A stretch of 64,000 nt of DNA, taken from positions 1-64,000 of the forward strand of contig JALOAH010000004.1 in assembly GCA_023228865.1 (NCBI GenBank), read 5' to 3'. The stretch comes from Porticoccaceae bacterium (GTDB lineage Bacteria > Pseudomonadota > Gammaproteobacteria > Pseudomonadales > Porticoccaceae). Positions within the stretch are counted from its first letter, which is position 1. The number at the start of each line of letters is the position of its first letter. The notes below the pieces were generated by a model. It had not been told where the DNA came from and did not search any database. It saw only the letters and a program-made list of their open reading frames with translations. The position numbers were made by a program, and so were the translations under genes. Below are positions 26,250 through 36,034 of this stretch, in pieces.

Positions 26250-28483
26250 TCTTTTAGCTCCGCAAGATTAAAACCCGCCGCCGTTGCCAGGGAAACAAAC
26301 CCCGGAAAGGACGTTGCCACATTCTGACAATCGTCAATTGTGATGGTGCCCTCTGCGACCAGTCCGGCGACGGCAAAGGACATGGCGATGCGATGATCGT
26401 CACAGCTATGGACTCGACCGCCACCCATTTTGCCTCCGGTGATGATTATGCCGTCAGGGGTGGGCACGGCATCTACGCCGAGAATAATCAGACCATCGGC
26501 CATCGCCTGAATGCGATCGCTCTCTTTAACCCGCAACTCTTCGGCGCCGGTGAGTATGGTTTTACCTTCGGCGCAGGCGGCGGCGACGAAAATTGCCGGA
26601 AACTCATCAATGGCGAGGGGCACCTGGTCTTCAGGAATATTGATGCCTTTCAATTTTGCATAGCGCACCTGGATATCCGCCACGGGCTCTCCCCCCACAA
26701 GGCGCTCATTCAGCAGGCAAATATCCGCACCCATCAAGCGAAGGATATTGACCACGCCCACCCGCGTGGGGTTGATGCCCACGTGTTCAAGGATAATGTC
26801 AGAACCCGGTACAATACTGGCCGCCACCATAAAAAAGGCCGCCGAGGAAATATCTGCGGGAACGTCGATATCACAGGCCTGGAGTTCGCCACCGCCGATA
26901 ACACTGGCCACCGAACCTGCCTTTTTGACCCTGTAGCCAAAACCCTGAAGCATGCGCTCGGTGTGATCCCTGGTGGGAGCCGGTTCGGTCACCACAGTTT
27001 CGCCCTCGGCATAGAGGCCGGCAAGCAACACAGCGGATTTTACCTGTGCACTCGCCATTGGCAGTTGATAGTCAATGCCTTTAAGGGTGTGACCGCCATG
27101 GATTTTCAAGGGCGGGCGCCCCGCTTCTGCCGTGTCTATGTGCGCCCCCATCAACGCCAGTGGATCGGACACCCGTTTCATGGGACGCTTTGATAAAGAA
27201 TCATCCCCGGTCATCACCACATCAAACGACTGGGCGGCCAGCAAGCCGGCGAGAAGCCGCATGGAGGTGCCGGAGTTGCCCAGGTAGATGGGGCCAGGCG
27301 GCGCTTTGAGGCCGCGCATGCCGACGCCGTGAATGGTCACCACTCCGCTGGTGGGCCCTTCGATAACCACCCCCATGTCGCGAAAAGCCTGGAGCGTAGC
27401 CAGACTGTCTTCGCCCTCCAAAAAGCCTGTTACACGGGTGACACCCTTGGCAAGAGACCCCAGCATGATGGATCGGTGGGAAATGGATTTGTCTCCGGGA
27501 ACCCGCACTCGGCCGGTCAGGGGAGCCGTGGCTGAGGAGGTGCGAAAAATAAGTTTGGTATTGTCCATAGGCTCTAGAAAGGTCTTTTTTTCAAGCATTT
27601 TTGTGAAATGGTTGCGGGCTTCTCTGGCTCGAGTAAACACGCCCATGATGTAATCACTATCACCGTTGATAATTGCGGTGCGCAGGGTAGCAAAATTTTC
27701 TGTCAGTTTGTCAAACACCTGAATAATGGCTTGGTTATTGGCAAGACAAATATCATGCCACATAACAGGGTCGCTGCTTGCTATGCGGGTGAAGTCGCGA
27801 AAACCGCCGGCGGCATAGCGGAAAATCTCACGGTTTTCCTTCATTGCCGCGAGGGTATCAACCAGAGAAAAGGCGAGCATGTGGGGCAAATGACTGGTGG
27901 CGGCCAAGACCTCGTCATGCTCTTCCACCGGCATCAGTGAAACCTTGGCTCCCACGCCCTGCCACAGGTAGCGGACACGCTCAATATGCTGGGAAGAGGT
28001 TTCAGCCTCAGGGGTCAGGATGACGCGGTGATCCACGTAAAGATCGCCATTGGCGGCTTCGACACCACTTTTTTCAGCTCCGGCAATGGGGTGGCCAGGA
28101 ACAAACTGTGGCGGCATAGTGCCGTAGATGTCTCTGACAGCATCGACCACAGAACCCTTTACGCTGGCCGCATCCGTAATGGTGACTTCGCAATTGAGAT
28201 GGCGATGTAACTCCACCAGGGTCTGGCGCACCGTCAAGGTGGGAACGCAGACCACAACCACATCGCCGGCGCCAAGAGCCGGGAGAATATTCGCGGCATC
28301 GCTGTAGACACTGTCGACCACGCCCATTTTCAGGGCTGTATCGAGAGTGGACTGGCGCCTCGACACACCGATAACCTCGCGGCACAACCCCCTTTCCCTG
28401 GCCGCTTTGGCAAGACTGCCGCCTATGAGGCCAAGGCCATAAATGAGCAGTCGCCCTATTTGCACGGGTTGTTCCTTTGACAT
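26246..28483 (-). CDS. tyrA-aroA: Prephenate dehydrogenase / EPSP synthase fusion
   Basis: 745 residues in two parts. The N-terminal prephenate dehydrogenase (about 1-290; NAD motif GLGLIGGS at 16-23) leads to tyrosine. The C-terminal 5-enolpyruvylshikimate-3-phosphate synthase (about 305-745) carries GDKSISHR, LGNSGTSMR and ACAEGKT blocks. This fusion is known from Pseudomonas and relatives. The longest frame overlaps pheA by 130 bases and adds 51 unlikely residues, so ATG 28483, 20 bases after the pheA stop, was chosen despite a weak ribosome site. In Pseudomonas a hisC gene lies between pheA and this gene; here it is absent. Confidence 0.96.
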   Translation of the reverse strand: MSKEQPVQIGRLLIYGLGLIGGSLAKAARERGLCREVIGVSRRQSTLDTALKMGVVDSVYSDAANILPALGAGDVVVVCVPTLTVRQTLVELHRHLNCEVTITDAASVKGSVVDAVRDIYGTMPPQFVPGHPIAGAEKSGVEAANGDLYVDHRVILTPEAETSSQHIERVRYLWQGVGAKVSLMPVEEHDEVLAATSHLPHMLAFSLVDTLAAMKENREIFRYAAGGFRDFTRIASSDPVMWHDICLANNQAIIQVFDKLTENFATLRTAIINGDSDYIMGVFTRAREARNHFTKMLEKKTFLEPMDNTKLIFRTSSATAPLTGRVRVPGDKSISHRSIMLGSLAKGVTRVTGFLEGEDSLATLQAFRDMGVVIEGPTSGVVTIHGVGMRGLKAPPGPIYLGNSGTSMRLLAGLLAAQSFDVVMTGDDSLSKRPMKRVSDPLALMGAHIDTAEAGRPPLKIHGGHTLKGIDYQLPMASAQVKSAVLLAGLYAEGETVVTEPAPTRDHTERMLQGFGYRVKKAGSVASVIGGGELQACDIDVPADISSAAFFMVAASIVPGSDIILEHVGINPTRVGVVNILRLMGADICLLNERLVGGEPVADIQVRYAKLKGINIPEDQVPLAIDEFPAIFVAAACAEGKTILTGAEELRVKESDRIQAMADGLIILGVDAVPTPDGIIITGGKMGGGRVHSCDDHRIAMSFAVAGLVAEGTITIDDCQNVATSFPGFVSLATAAGFNLAELKE

Positions 28484-28503
28484 CGGCCTGTGATCATCCC
28501 TGT

Positions 28504-29586
28504 TCAGAGTACGGCTCTCGGATAGGAGCCGAGAATTTTCAAATCTGCGGCTTTGTTCCTGAGAATATTGAGCGCCGCGACAATATTGGCGTCCGACTGA
28601 TGACCTTTGAAATCGATAAAAAACAGGTAATTCCATTTGCCACTGCTTGAAGGCCGGGTTTCCAGGCGGGTCATGTCAATATTGTGGGCACGCAGGGGCT
28701 CCAGCAATGTGTACAGGGCGCCGGGTTCATTTTTCATGGAAACAATGATGGATGTCTTGTCATCACCGCTGACCCCGAGCTCCTGGCGACCGATCACAAG
28801 AAAACGGGTGGAGTTGTCCGGGCGATCTTCAATTTTTTCCCGCAATTTCGTCAGGCCGTAGAGACTCACCGCCATATCTCCGGCGATGGCGGCGGAATTC
28901 CATTCGCCACGCACCCTTTTTGCCGCCTCAGCATTGCTGGACACCGGAATTCGGTCGATTTTCGGGTAATGGGCATCCAGCCATTTACGGCACTGCGCCA
29001 GCGATTGGGGATGGGAATAAACCCGCGTAATCTTGGCGGGATCCGTATTGGGGCCGACGAGAAAATTTTGATGGATTCTCAGTTCCACTTCGCCGCAGAT
29101 TTTCAGGGACGAATCGATAAAGCTGTCGAGGGTATGATTGACCACGCCTTCGGTGGAATTTTCAACGGGCACCACGCCGTAGTTGACGGCGCCCGCCTCC
29201 ACTTCGCGAAAAACCTCGTCAATGGCGAACATCGGTATACATTGGGCAGAATGGCCAAAATGTTTGACCGCAGCCTCCTGGGTAAATGTACCTTCAGGGC
29301 CGAGAAAGGCGACACTGACCGGTTTTTCCAGCGCCAGGCAGGCGGACATGATTTCCCGGAACAGGCGCGCAATTTCTTCGTTATCCAAAGGTCCCTGGTT
29401 ATTTTCCATGACCTTGCGCAGTACCTGGGCTTCCCGCTCCGGGCGGTAGAAATCTGTGGAGCCAGCGCTGATCTTTACTTCTGCCACCTGTTGGGCACAA
29501 ACCGCCCGCTGGCTTATCAGCGCCAGCAACTCATCATCAATATGGTCAATCTTCTCGCGTAAATCCTGAAGTGAAAGAGTCGTCAT
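28504..29586 (-). CDS. pheA: Chorismate mutase / prephenate dehydratase (P-protein)
   Basis: A 360-residue bifunctional enzyme for phenylalanine synthesis. It has an AroQ-type mutase at 1-90 (LREKIDHIDDELLALISQR), a dehydratase at about 95-275 (VAFLGPEGTFTQEAA, PVENSTEGVV, and the catalytic Thr in DNSTRFLVI), and an ACT domain at about 285-360 (MKNEPGALYTLLEP, LETRPS) that binds phenylalanine for feedback control. It starts 5 bases after the gyrA stop. Pseudomonas has serC between gyrA and pheA; it is missing here. Confidence 0.98.
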   Translation of the reverse strand: MTTLSLQDLREKIDHIDDELLALISQRAVCAQQVAEVKISAGSTDFYRPEREAQVLRKVMENNQGPLDNEEIARLFREIMSACLALEKPVSVAFLGPEGTFTQEAAVKHFGHSAQCIPMFAIDEVFREVEAGAVNYGVVPVENSTEGVVNHTLDSFIDSSLKICGEVELRIHQNFLVGPNTDPAKITRVYSHPQSLAQCRKWLDAHYPKIDRIPVSSNAEAAKRVRGEWNSAAIAGDMAVSLYGLTKLREKIEDRPDNSTRFLVIGRQELGVSGDDKTSIIVSMKNEPGALYTLLEPLRAHNIDMTRLETRPSSSGKWNYLFFIDFKGHQSDANIVAALNILRNKAADLKILGSYPRAVL

Positions 29587-29591
29587 CGCTA

Positions 29592-32147
29592 TTATTCACC
29601 TGCGGCATCACTGCCATCGTCCGTTTCTTCAATGCGCGCCAAGCCCACCAGTTTTTCATCGCCGCGAACGCGAATGAGTCTGACGCCCTGGGTAATACGA
29701 CCGAGGATCGACACCTCGGCAACCCGAGTGCGCACCAGGGTGCCCTGGTCGGAAATGAGCATGATCTCGTCAGAATCCGATACCTGTAAGGCACCCACCA
29801 GCTGACCATTGCGCTCGCTGGTTTGCATGGCGATGACGCCCTGGTTGCCACGGCCTTTGCGGGGAAATTCCGTGGTTTCAGTGCGCTTGCCATAGCCATT
29901 GCTGCTCACAGTGAGAATCTGGTGCTGGGCTTCGGGAATAATCAGGGCAATCACCTCCTGTCCTTCAGCCATGCGAATACCGCGCACACCCCGCGCTGTT
30001 CTGCCCATGGGGCGAACATCGTTTTCATCAAAACGCGCCGCTTTGCCGCTGCTGGCGACAAGGATAACGTCCTTGCTGCCGTCGGTGATGGCGGTGCCGA
30101 CAAGGTGATCACCTTCGTCCAGCTCCACCGCCCGCAACCCGGAACTGCGGGGGCGGGAAAATGACTCCAGGGAAGTTTTCTTGACAGTGCCAAACGCGGT
30201 GGCCATAAAAATAAAATGGTCTTCTGTATATTCTTTTATCGGCAGGATAGAGGTTACCCGCTCCCCCGCTTCCAGGGGCAACAGATTGACCATGGGGCGA
30301 CCACGGGAATTTCTGCCGGCCACGGGAATTTGATAGACCTTGAGCCAAAACACCTTGCCGGCATTGGTGAAGCACAGCATGGTGTCGTGGGTACTGGCAA
30401 TCAAGAGATGCTCGACAAAATCTTCATCCTTGACCGCCGTCGCCGACTTGCCGGTACCACCGCGGCGCTGGGCCTGATAGGCGTCCAGGGGTTGCGCCTT
30501 GGCATAGCCGCCGTGGGAGATGGTCACCACGCGATCTTCTTCGGGAATCAGGTCTTCTACTGTCAGGTCATGTTGGCTCTCAATAATCTCGGTGCGCCGA
30601 GCATCGCCGAACTCGGCGCGCACTTCTGCCAATTCTTCGCGAATCACTTCCATCAAACGGTCCGGGCTGGAAAGAATGTGGAGATAAGCGGCGATTTCGC
30701 CAATTTTTTCCTGGTATTCCGCCATCAGTTTTTCGTGCTCCATACCGGTAAGGCGGTGGAGACGAAGATCGAGAATGGCTTGCGCCTGGGCGGGAGACAA
30801 GTGGTAACCGTTGTCGACAAGACCAAAGCCCGCACCCAGTTCTTCCGGCTTGCAGGCATCGCTGCCGGTCTTTTCGAGAAACTGGAGGACGGCACCCGGT
30901 TCCCAGGTGGCGGCGAGCAGGCGCTCGCGCGCATCGGCTGGCGTTGCCGATGTTTTTATCATGTCGATAACGGTATCGATATTGGAAATAGCCACAGCCA
31001 ACCCTTCCAGCAAATGGCCTCTTTCCCGCGCCTTGCGCAACAGGAATACGGTTCTGCGGGTGACCACTTCGCGGCGATGGCGAATAAAGGCCTCAAGGAG
31101 CTCCTTGAGATTCAGGGTGCGCGGTTGATCATCGACGAGGGCGACAATATTGATGCCAAAAACGCTTTGCAGCTGGGTCTGGGCGTAGAGATTGTTGAGC
31201 ACCACATCGCCGACTTCGCCCCGCTTCAGCTCTATGACCACGCGAAGGCCGTCTTTGTCGGACTCGTCGCGCAGCTCGGAAATACCTTCCAGTTTCTTTT
31301 CTTTGACCAACTCGGCGATGCGCTCAATTAATCGCGCCTTGTTCAGCTGGTAGGGTATTTCGTGAATGATAATGGTCTCGCGACCGGTTTTTCCGTCCCG
31401 CTCCACTTCAGCCTTGGCGCGCACATAGATACGGCCACGACCTGTTCGGTAAGCCTGCACTATACCGGCACGGCCATTGATAATGGCTCCTGTGGGGAAA
31501 TCCGGGCCGGGAATGTACTCCATCAACTCGTCGATATCGAGATCCGGATTTTCAATCAAGGCCAAAGCGCCATTGATGACTTCCGTAAGATTGTGAGGAG
31601 GAATATTGGTGGCCATACCCACAGCGATGCCCGAAGACCCGTTGACCAGCAGGTTGGGAATGCGCGTGGGCAGGACATCGGGAATTTTTTCCTGGCCATC
31701 GTAGTTGTCGACGAAATCGACAGTTTCTTTTTCCAGGTCGGCAAGCAGGGAGTGGGAAATTTTCGCCATGCGAATTTCGGTATAGCGCATGGCGGCGGCG
31801 GAATCGCCGTCGATGGAGCCGAAGTTGCCCTGGCCATCCACCAGCATGTAGCGCATTGAAAATGGCTGCGCCATGCGCACAATGGTGTCGTAAACGGCGG
31901 AATCCCCGTGGGGATGGTATTTACCAATAACATCGCCCACCACCCTGGCAGATTTTTTGTAGGATTTGTTCCAGTCGTTCTTGAGCTCGCTCATGGCGAA
32001 CAGCACGCGGCGATGAACCGGCTTCAGGCCGTCGCGAACATCCGGCAGCGCCCGCCCCACAATCACACTCATGGCATAGTCGAGGTAAGACTGCTTCAGC
32101 TCGTCTTCAATATTGACAGGCTGAATTTCTCTGGCTATTTCACCCAT
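29592..32147 (-). CDS. gyrA: DNA gyrase subunit A
   Basis: The breakage-reunion subunit of gyrase, 851 residues. Catalytic Tyr122 is in MRYTEIRM. The quinolone-resistance region reads GDSAVYD with Ser83 and Asp87, the drug-sensitive form. The C-terminal beta-pinwheel carries a GyrA-box-like block ([10 protein letters not shown]). The tail is short (DDGSDAAGE). It heads the long minus-strand run through pheA, tyrA-aroA, cmk and rpsA. Confidence 0.99.
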   Translation of the reverse strand: MGEIAREIQPVNIEDELKQSYLDYAMSVIVGRALPDVRDGLKPVHRRVLFAMSELKNDWNKSYKKSARVVGDVIGKYHPHGDSAVYDTIVRMAQPFSMRYMLVDGQGNFGSIDGDSAAAMRYTEIRMAKISHSLLADLEKETVDFVDNYDGQEKIPDVLPTRIPNLLVNGSSGIAVGMATNIPPHNLTEVINGALALIENPDLDIDELMEYIPGPDFPTGAIINGRAGIVQAYRTGRGRIYVRAKAEVERDGKTGRETIIIHEIPYQLNKARLIERIAELVKEKKLEGISELRDESDKDGLRVVIELKRGEVGDVVLNNLYAQTQLQSVFGINIVALVDDQPRTLNLKELLEAFIRHRREVVTRRTVFLLRKARERGHLLEGLAVAISNIDTVIDMIKTSATPADARERLLAATWEPGAVLQFLEKTGSDACKPEELGAGFGLVDNGYHLSPAQAQAILDLRLHRLTGMEHEKLMAEYQEKIGEIAAYLHILSSPDRLMEVIREELAEVRAEFGDARRTEIIESQHDLTVEDLIPEEDRVVTISHGGYAKAQPLDAYQAQRRGGTGKSATAVKDEDFVEHLLIASTHDTMLCFTNAGKVFWLKVYQIPVAGRNSRGRPMVNLLPLEAGERVTSILPIKEYTEDHFIFMATAFGTVKKTSLESFSRPRSSGLRAVELDEGDHLVGTAITDGSKDVILVASSGKAARFDENDVRPMGRTARGVRGIRMAEGQEVIALIIPEAQHQILTVSSNGYGKRTETTEFPRKGRGNQGVIAMQTSERNGQLVGALQVSDSDEIMLISDQGTLVRTRVAEVSILGRITQGVRLIRVRGDEKLVGLARIEETDDGSDAAGE

Positions 32148-32240
32148 AGTTTTGTTGTTCCAGGTTATTTTTTCGATTGCTCCAGAGACACTTTAAGAGC
32201 CACTTTAAAAGTGCTTCTACCCCCTGAGCACAAGCGCGGC

Positions 32241-32249
32241 AGTATAGCA
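32241..32249 (-). promoter_or_regulatory. Extended -10 promoter of gyrA
   Basis: On the minus strand TGCTATACT combines the extended TGn element with a near-consensus -10. The -35 region is poor. It lies about 95 bases before the gyrA ATG. Confidence 0.55.
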
Positions 32250-32367
32250 CAGCTTAACCCTGTTGCGCCCACTGGAGAGGTTATTGGCCGAGGGCGCTTT
32301 AGGGGCGGCGCATTCAGAATAAAGCCTGTTTTGCGGTATACTTGCGGCCTTTTCACCAGGAGCCGCC

Positions 32368-33687
32368 ATGAACCCGGAAGCTGTGGATCTCGTTATCAAC
32401 GCGAAATGGATTATTCCTGTGATCCCGGAAAACGCTGTTTTTACAGATTGCTCCGTGGCTCTACGCAATGGCGCTATTGTCGCCATCTGCCCCAAAGCCG
32501 AGGCCGGCAGGCGTTTTGCGGCAAAAACCGTTCTCGACCTCGGCAATCACGCCCTGATTCCCGGGCTTGTCAACGCCCACGGCCACGCCGCCATGACATT
32601 GTTTCGGGGTTATGCAGACGATCTCGACCTCAAAAGCTGGCTCAACGACCATATCTGGCCGGCGGAAACCCGCTGGGTCAGTGAAGAATTTGTCCGCGAC
32701 GGCGCCGAGCTGGCCATCGCCGAAATGATCAAAAGTGGCACCACCTGCTTTGGCGATATGTATTTTTTCCCCGACCAGGTGGCGGAAGCCAGTCGCGATC
32801 TCGGCATGCGCAGCCAGGTGGCCTTCCCCATCATCAACTTTGCCACCGCCTGGGCGCGGGACGGGGATGATTATATTCACAAAGGTCTCGCCCTGCGGGA
32901 CAGCTTCAAGGGCAATGATCTGGTGACCATCGCTTTTGGCCCCCACGCACCTTACACCGTGGAAGATCGTCTCTTTGAAAAAGTGGTCACCTATGCCAAC
33001 GAGCTGGATGCGGCGATTCAGGTGCATCTTCACGAAACTCTGTCTGAAGTTGAGGATGCCGTGCGCACCGCGGGGAAAAAGCCGCTGCAAAGGCTTTTTG
33101 ACATGGGGCTGCTCTCCCCCAATACCCAGTGCGTTCACATGGTGGCTCTCGACGACGAAGATATTGAGCTGGTGGCTGCCAGCAAGGCTCACGTCATCCA
33201 CTGCCCAAAGTCCAACATGAAGCTGGGCAATGGCAGTTGCCCTGTCACCCGTCTTATGGACAGCGGCGTCAATGTCGCCCTGGGTACGGACGGCGCCGCC
33301 AGCAACAACAGCCTTGATATGTTCGCAGAAATGCAATTTGCCTCGCTGCTGGCAAAGGGCGCCGCTTCAGACCCTACCGCCCTCGATGTTCACCAGACCC
33401 TGCGCATGGCCACCATCAATGGCGCTCGCGCCCTCGGAATGGAAAAAAAGATCGGCAGTATCGAACCGGGAAAATCCGCCGATCTGGTCGCCGTCGATCT
33501 TTCGGGAATTCACCAGCAGCCCCTGCATAACCCCCTGTCGCAGCTCATCTATACCCAGTCCGGCAGCAATGTCAGCCACGTCTGGGTCGCAGGAAAAGCC
33601 CTGCTTAACAATGGCGAATTTACCCATATCAATGAGCAGGCACTGATCGCCAGGGCACAGCACTGGCACAACAATCTCGCAAAGTAG
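32368..33687 (+). CDS. mtaD: 5-methylthioadenosine/S-adenosylhomocysteine deaminase (TRZ/ATZ hydrolase)
   Basis: A 439-residue metal-dependent amidohydrolase. The metal-binding HGH is at 71-73 (NAHGHAAM). HLHETLSE follows, then HCPKSNMKLGNG and GTDGAASNNSLDM supply the remaining ligands and substrate contacts. Family members deaminate methylthioadenosine, SAH or related nucleosides in purine and methionine salvage. ATG with AGGAG upstream. It precedes ubiG, an arrangement known in Pseudomonas, where the enzyme clears SAH made by methyltransferases such as UbiG. Confidence 0.92.
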   Translation: MNPEAVDLVINAKWIIPVIPENAVFTDCSVALRNGAIVAICPKAEAGRRFAAKTVLDLGNHALIPGLVNAHGHAAMTLFRGYADDLDLKSWLNDHIWPAETRWVSEEFVRDGAELAIAEMIKSGTTCFGDMYFFPDQVAEASRDLGMRSQVAFPIINFATAWARDGDDYIHKGLALRDSFKGNDLVTIAFGPHAPYTVEDRLFEKVVTYANELDAAIQVHLHETLSEVEDAVRTAGKKPLQRLFDMGLLSPNTQCVHMVALDDEDIELVAASKAHVIHCPKSNMKLGNGSCPVTRLMDSGVNVALGTDGAASNNSLDMFAEMQFASLLAKGAASDPTALDVHQTLRMATINGARALGMEKKIGSIEPGKSADLVAVDLSGIHQQPLHNPLSQLIYTQSGSNVSHVWVAGKALLNNGEFTHINEQALIARAQHWHNNLAK

Positions 33688-33725
33688 TATTTTGCTGACA
33701 CAGAACTAACGGGGAACACCTGGCT

Positions 33726-34469
33726 ATGGCAACAGACAGCAACTTTAACGACGCTAATTTTGATCCGGGGGAAATTGCCAAGTTTGAAGCCCTGGCCTCC
33801 CGCTGGTGGGATCGGGAAAGCGAATTCAAGCCTTTGCACGAAATTAATCCTTTGCGCGCCAACTGGATAGACCGGCACGCCCCCGTTGCAGGTAAGGCTC
33901 TAATCGACATCGGCTGCGGGGGCGGCATCCTGTGCGAAGCCCTCGCCCAGCGCGGCGCCATGGTCACCGGTATCGACATGGGCGCGGCTCCCCTTTCCGT
34001 GGCCGAGCTCCATCGCCTGGAAAGCGGCGTCGAGGTCACCTATATTCAGGCCAGCGCAGAAAAAATGGCTCTCAGCCACAGGGCGCAGTTTGATATTGTC
34101 ACCTGCCTGGAAATGCTTGAACACGTTCCCGATCCCGCCTCTGTCGTTCGCGCCTGCGCCGATCTGGTCAAGCCCGGGGGACAGCTGTTTTTTTCCACCA
34201 TCAATCGCAACCCGAAATCCTATGTGTTCGCCATTTTGGGAGCTGAATATGTGCTCAACATGCTGCCTAGGGGCACCCACGATTACAGCAAGTTTATTCG
34301 CCCCTCGGAGCTTTCCCAGTGGCTGCGGGATGCCGGCTTGGAACTGCGCCATATCACCGGCATGGTCTACAATCCCTTGACTAAAGTCTACCGCCTTAAA
34401 GAGGCCGACGTCGACGTCAACTATCTGGTGCACGCCGTAAAACCCGCAGAGGGCTGCGCCAATGTCTAA
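33726..34469 (+). CDS. ubiG: Ubiquinone biosynthesis O-methyltransferase
   Basis: A 247-residue SAM-dependent enzyme that makes both O-methylations of ubiquinone. The SAM-binding motif [15 protein letters not shown] is intact, followed by VTGIDMG and the [12 protein letters not shown] motif. The [11 protein letters not shown] stretch is characteristic of UbiG. Its 3' end overlaps the mupP start by 8 bases. Confidence 0.97.
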   Translation: MATDSNFNDANFDPGEIAKFEALASRWWDRESEFKPLHEINPLRANWIDRHAPVAGKALIDIGCGGGILCEALAQRGAMVTGIDMGAAPLSVAELHRLESGVEVTYIQASAEKMALSHRAQFDIVTCLEMLEHVPDPASVVRACADLVKPGGQLFFSTINRNPKSYVFAILGAEYVLNMLPRGTHDYSKFIRPSELSQWLRDAGLELRHITGMVYNPLTKVYRLKEADVDVNYLVHAVKPAEGCANV

Positions 34470-35142
34470 GCCCCTGCCCTCCAGCTACAAAGCGGTGCTC
34501 TTTGATCTCGACGGTACATTGCTTGACACTGCTCCGGATTTCGTCACCACCCTGAACCGCATGCTGGCGGAGAAAAACCTGCCCCCCCTGCCCCCGGAAA
34601 AAATTCGCGCCGCCGTCACCAATGGTTCTGTGGGTCTTATCGAGCTGGGCTTTGGCCTCAAACCGCAACAGGCAGAATTTGAACCTCTACGCCAGCAATT
34701 TCTTGACTACTACTTTGAATGTCTTACGGAAAATACTCGGCTTTTTCCCGGCATGGAATCCCTGCTTGGCAAACTTGCAGACTTTGCCATTCCCTGGGGC
34801 ATCGTCACCAACAAGCCCTCCCGTTATACCGATGAGATTCTCGCCAGGCTGTGGCTGCCCTGCCAGCCGCAAACGGTGATATGCCCGGATCATGTCACAC
34901 GCGCGAAACCAGACCCGGAACCGGTTTTACTCGCCTGTAAACAGCTCAACATAGCGCCGCAACAATCCCTGCTGGTCGGGGATCATCGCCGCGACATTGA
35001 ATCCGGACTCAACGCCGGCTGTTACACGGTGTCGGCGGCCTATGGCTATATTGACAGCGATGAAAACCCCGACCACTGGGGCGCCCACTACCTGGTCAAC
35101 CATGCCTCTGAAATTGGCTCTATCCTCTTTACCACCCGCTAA
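34462..35142 (+). CDS. mupP: N-acetylmuramic acid 6-phosphate phosphatase, HAD family
   Basis: A 226-residue HAD phosphatase with nucleophile motif FDLDGTLLD (Asp15, Asp17), GIVTNKP and [11 protein letters not shown]. It is annotated as phosphoglycolate phosphatase in many genomes. The ubiG-mupP-yciK order is that of Pseudomonas, where MupP works in the AmgK/MurU muramic acid recycling route. The substrate assignment therefore rests on context; Gph activity is the alternative. Confidence 0.85.
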   Translation: MSKPLPSSYKAVLFDLDGTLLDTAPDFVTTLNRMLAEKNLPPLPPEKIRAAVTNGSVGLIELGFGLKPQQAEFEPLRQQFLDYYFECLTENTRLFPGMESLLGKLADFAIPWGIVTNKPSRYTDEILARLWLPCQPQTVICPDHVTRAKPDPEPVLLACKQLNIAPQQSLLVGDHRRDIESGLNAGCYTVSAAYGYIDSDENPDHWGAHYLVNHASEIGSILFTTR

Positions 35143-35178
35143 CTCGCCACTACCGGGCAGCAACCACTGGAAATTATT

Positions 35179-35931
35179 GTGACTATATCTCTCGACAACT
35201 ATCAACCCGCAGCCCAATTACTGGAAGATCGTATTGTTCTGGTCACCGGTGCCGGCGAAGGTATCGGCAAAGCGGCGGCCCTGGCCTATGCAGCCCACGG
35301 CGCCACAGTGATTCTTGCAGGGCGCACAGTGGCAAAGCTTGAGCAGGTTTATGATCTCATTGAAAAAACAGGTTATCCGCAGCCGAGCATTTATCCCGTT
35401 GATCTCAACGGCGCCGGCGAGGATGATTTTAATGCCCTGAGGGATACCCTCGAGGTTCAATTTGGCCGCCTCGACGGTCTTCTTCACAATGCCGGCGAAC
35501 TGGGTGAACGCACGCCCATTGCCAATTACAGCCTTTCGAGCTGGGTCAAGGTCATGAACGTCAACGTTACCGCCCAGTTTCTGCTCACCAAAGCCCTGCT
35601 GCCGGTTTTGGAAAAATCCCGCGACGCCGCGATCATCTTTACCTCTTCCAGTGTCGGCAGAAAAGGCCGAGCCTTTTGGGGCGCCTACGCAGTATCGAAA
35701 TTTGCCACCGAGGGACTCAGTCAGGTGCTGGCTGATGAATTGGATGGCGTCTCCAATATCAGGGTCAACTGCCTGAATCCCGGCGCGACGCGAACCCAGA
35801 TGAGAGCCAAGGCCTATCCTGCCGAAGATCCGCGCACACTCAAATCTCCGGAGCAGATAATGGCCGCCTATTTATTTCTGATGGGGGCGGACAGCAAAGG
35901 TATCAACGGACAGTCCCTCGACGCCCAGTAA
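35179..35931 (+). CDS. yciK: YciK-type short-chain dehydrogenase
   Basis: A 250-residue NAD(P)-dependent SDR. The coenzyme motif VTGAGEGIGKAAA and the active-site YAVSKFA plus upstream Ser (TSSSVG) are present. GTG start. Third gene after ubiG and mupP, the conserved arrangement. The physiological substrate of YciK is not known. Confidence 0.9.
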   Translation: MTISLDNYQPAAQLLEDRIVLVTGAGEGIGKAAALAYAAHGATVILAGRTVAKLEQVYDLIEKTGYPQPSIYPVDLNGAGEDDFNALRDTLEVQFGRLDGLLHNAGELGERTPIANYSLSSWVKVMNVNVTAQFLLTKALLPVLEKSRDAAIIFTSSSVGRKGRAFWGAYAVSKFATEGLSQVLADELDGVSNIRVNCLNPGATRTQMRAKAYPAEDPRTLKSPEQIMAAYLFLMGADSKGINGQSLDAQ

Positions 35932-35967
35932 CCACCGCCACTGGAATGGTTGGCGCGGAAGTTGTGG

Positions 35968-36026
35968 TTGCGTCAGCTGCCTGGATGTTCGCGCCGGAAG
36001 CGGCGGCTTTCAGCCTGCTGACGCAA
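35968..36026. repeat. Inverted repeat in the yciK/ppiD convergent gap
   Basis: TTGCGTCAGC (35968-35977) and GCTGACGCAA (36017-36026) are perfect complements separated by 39 bases that contain further GC-rich pairing. No T-run follows; it may be a factor-independent terminator remnant serving both strands. Confidence 0.35.
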
Positions 36027-36034
36027 GTTTCCGG

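Noticed and set aside
28484..28636. Longer start of the tyrA-aroA fusion
   Set aside because: It would overlap pheA by about 130 bases and add 51 residues with no family resemblance.
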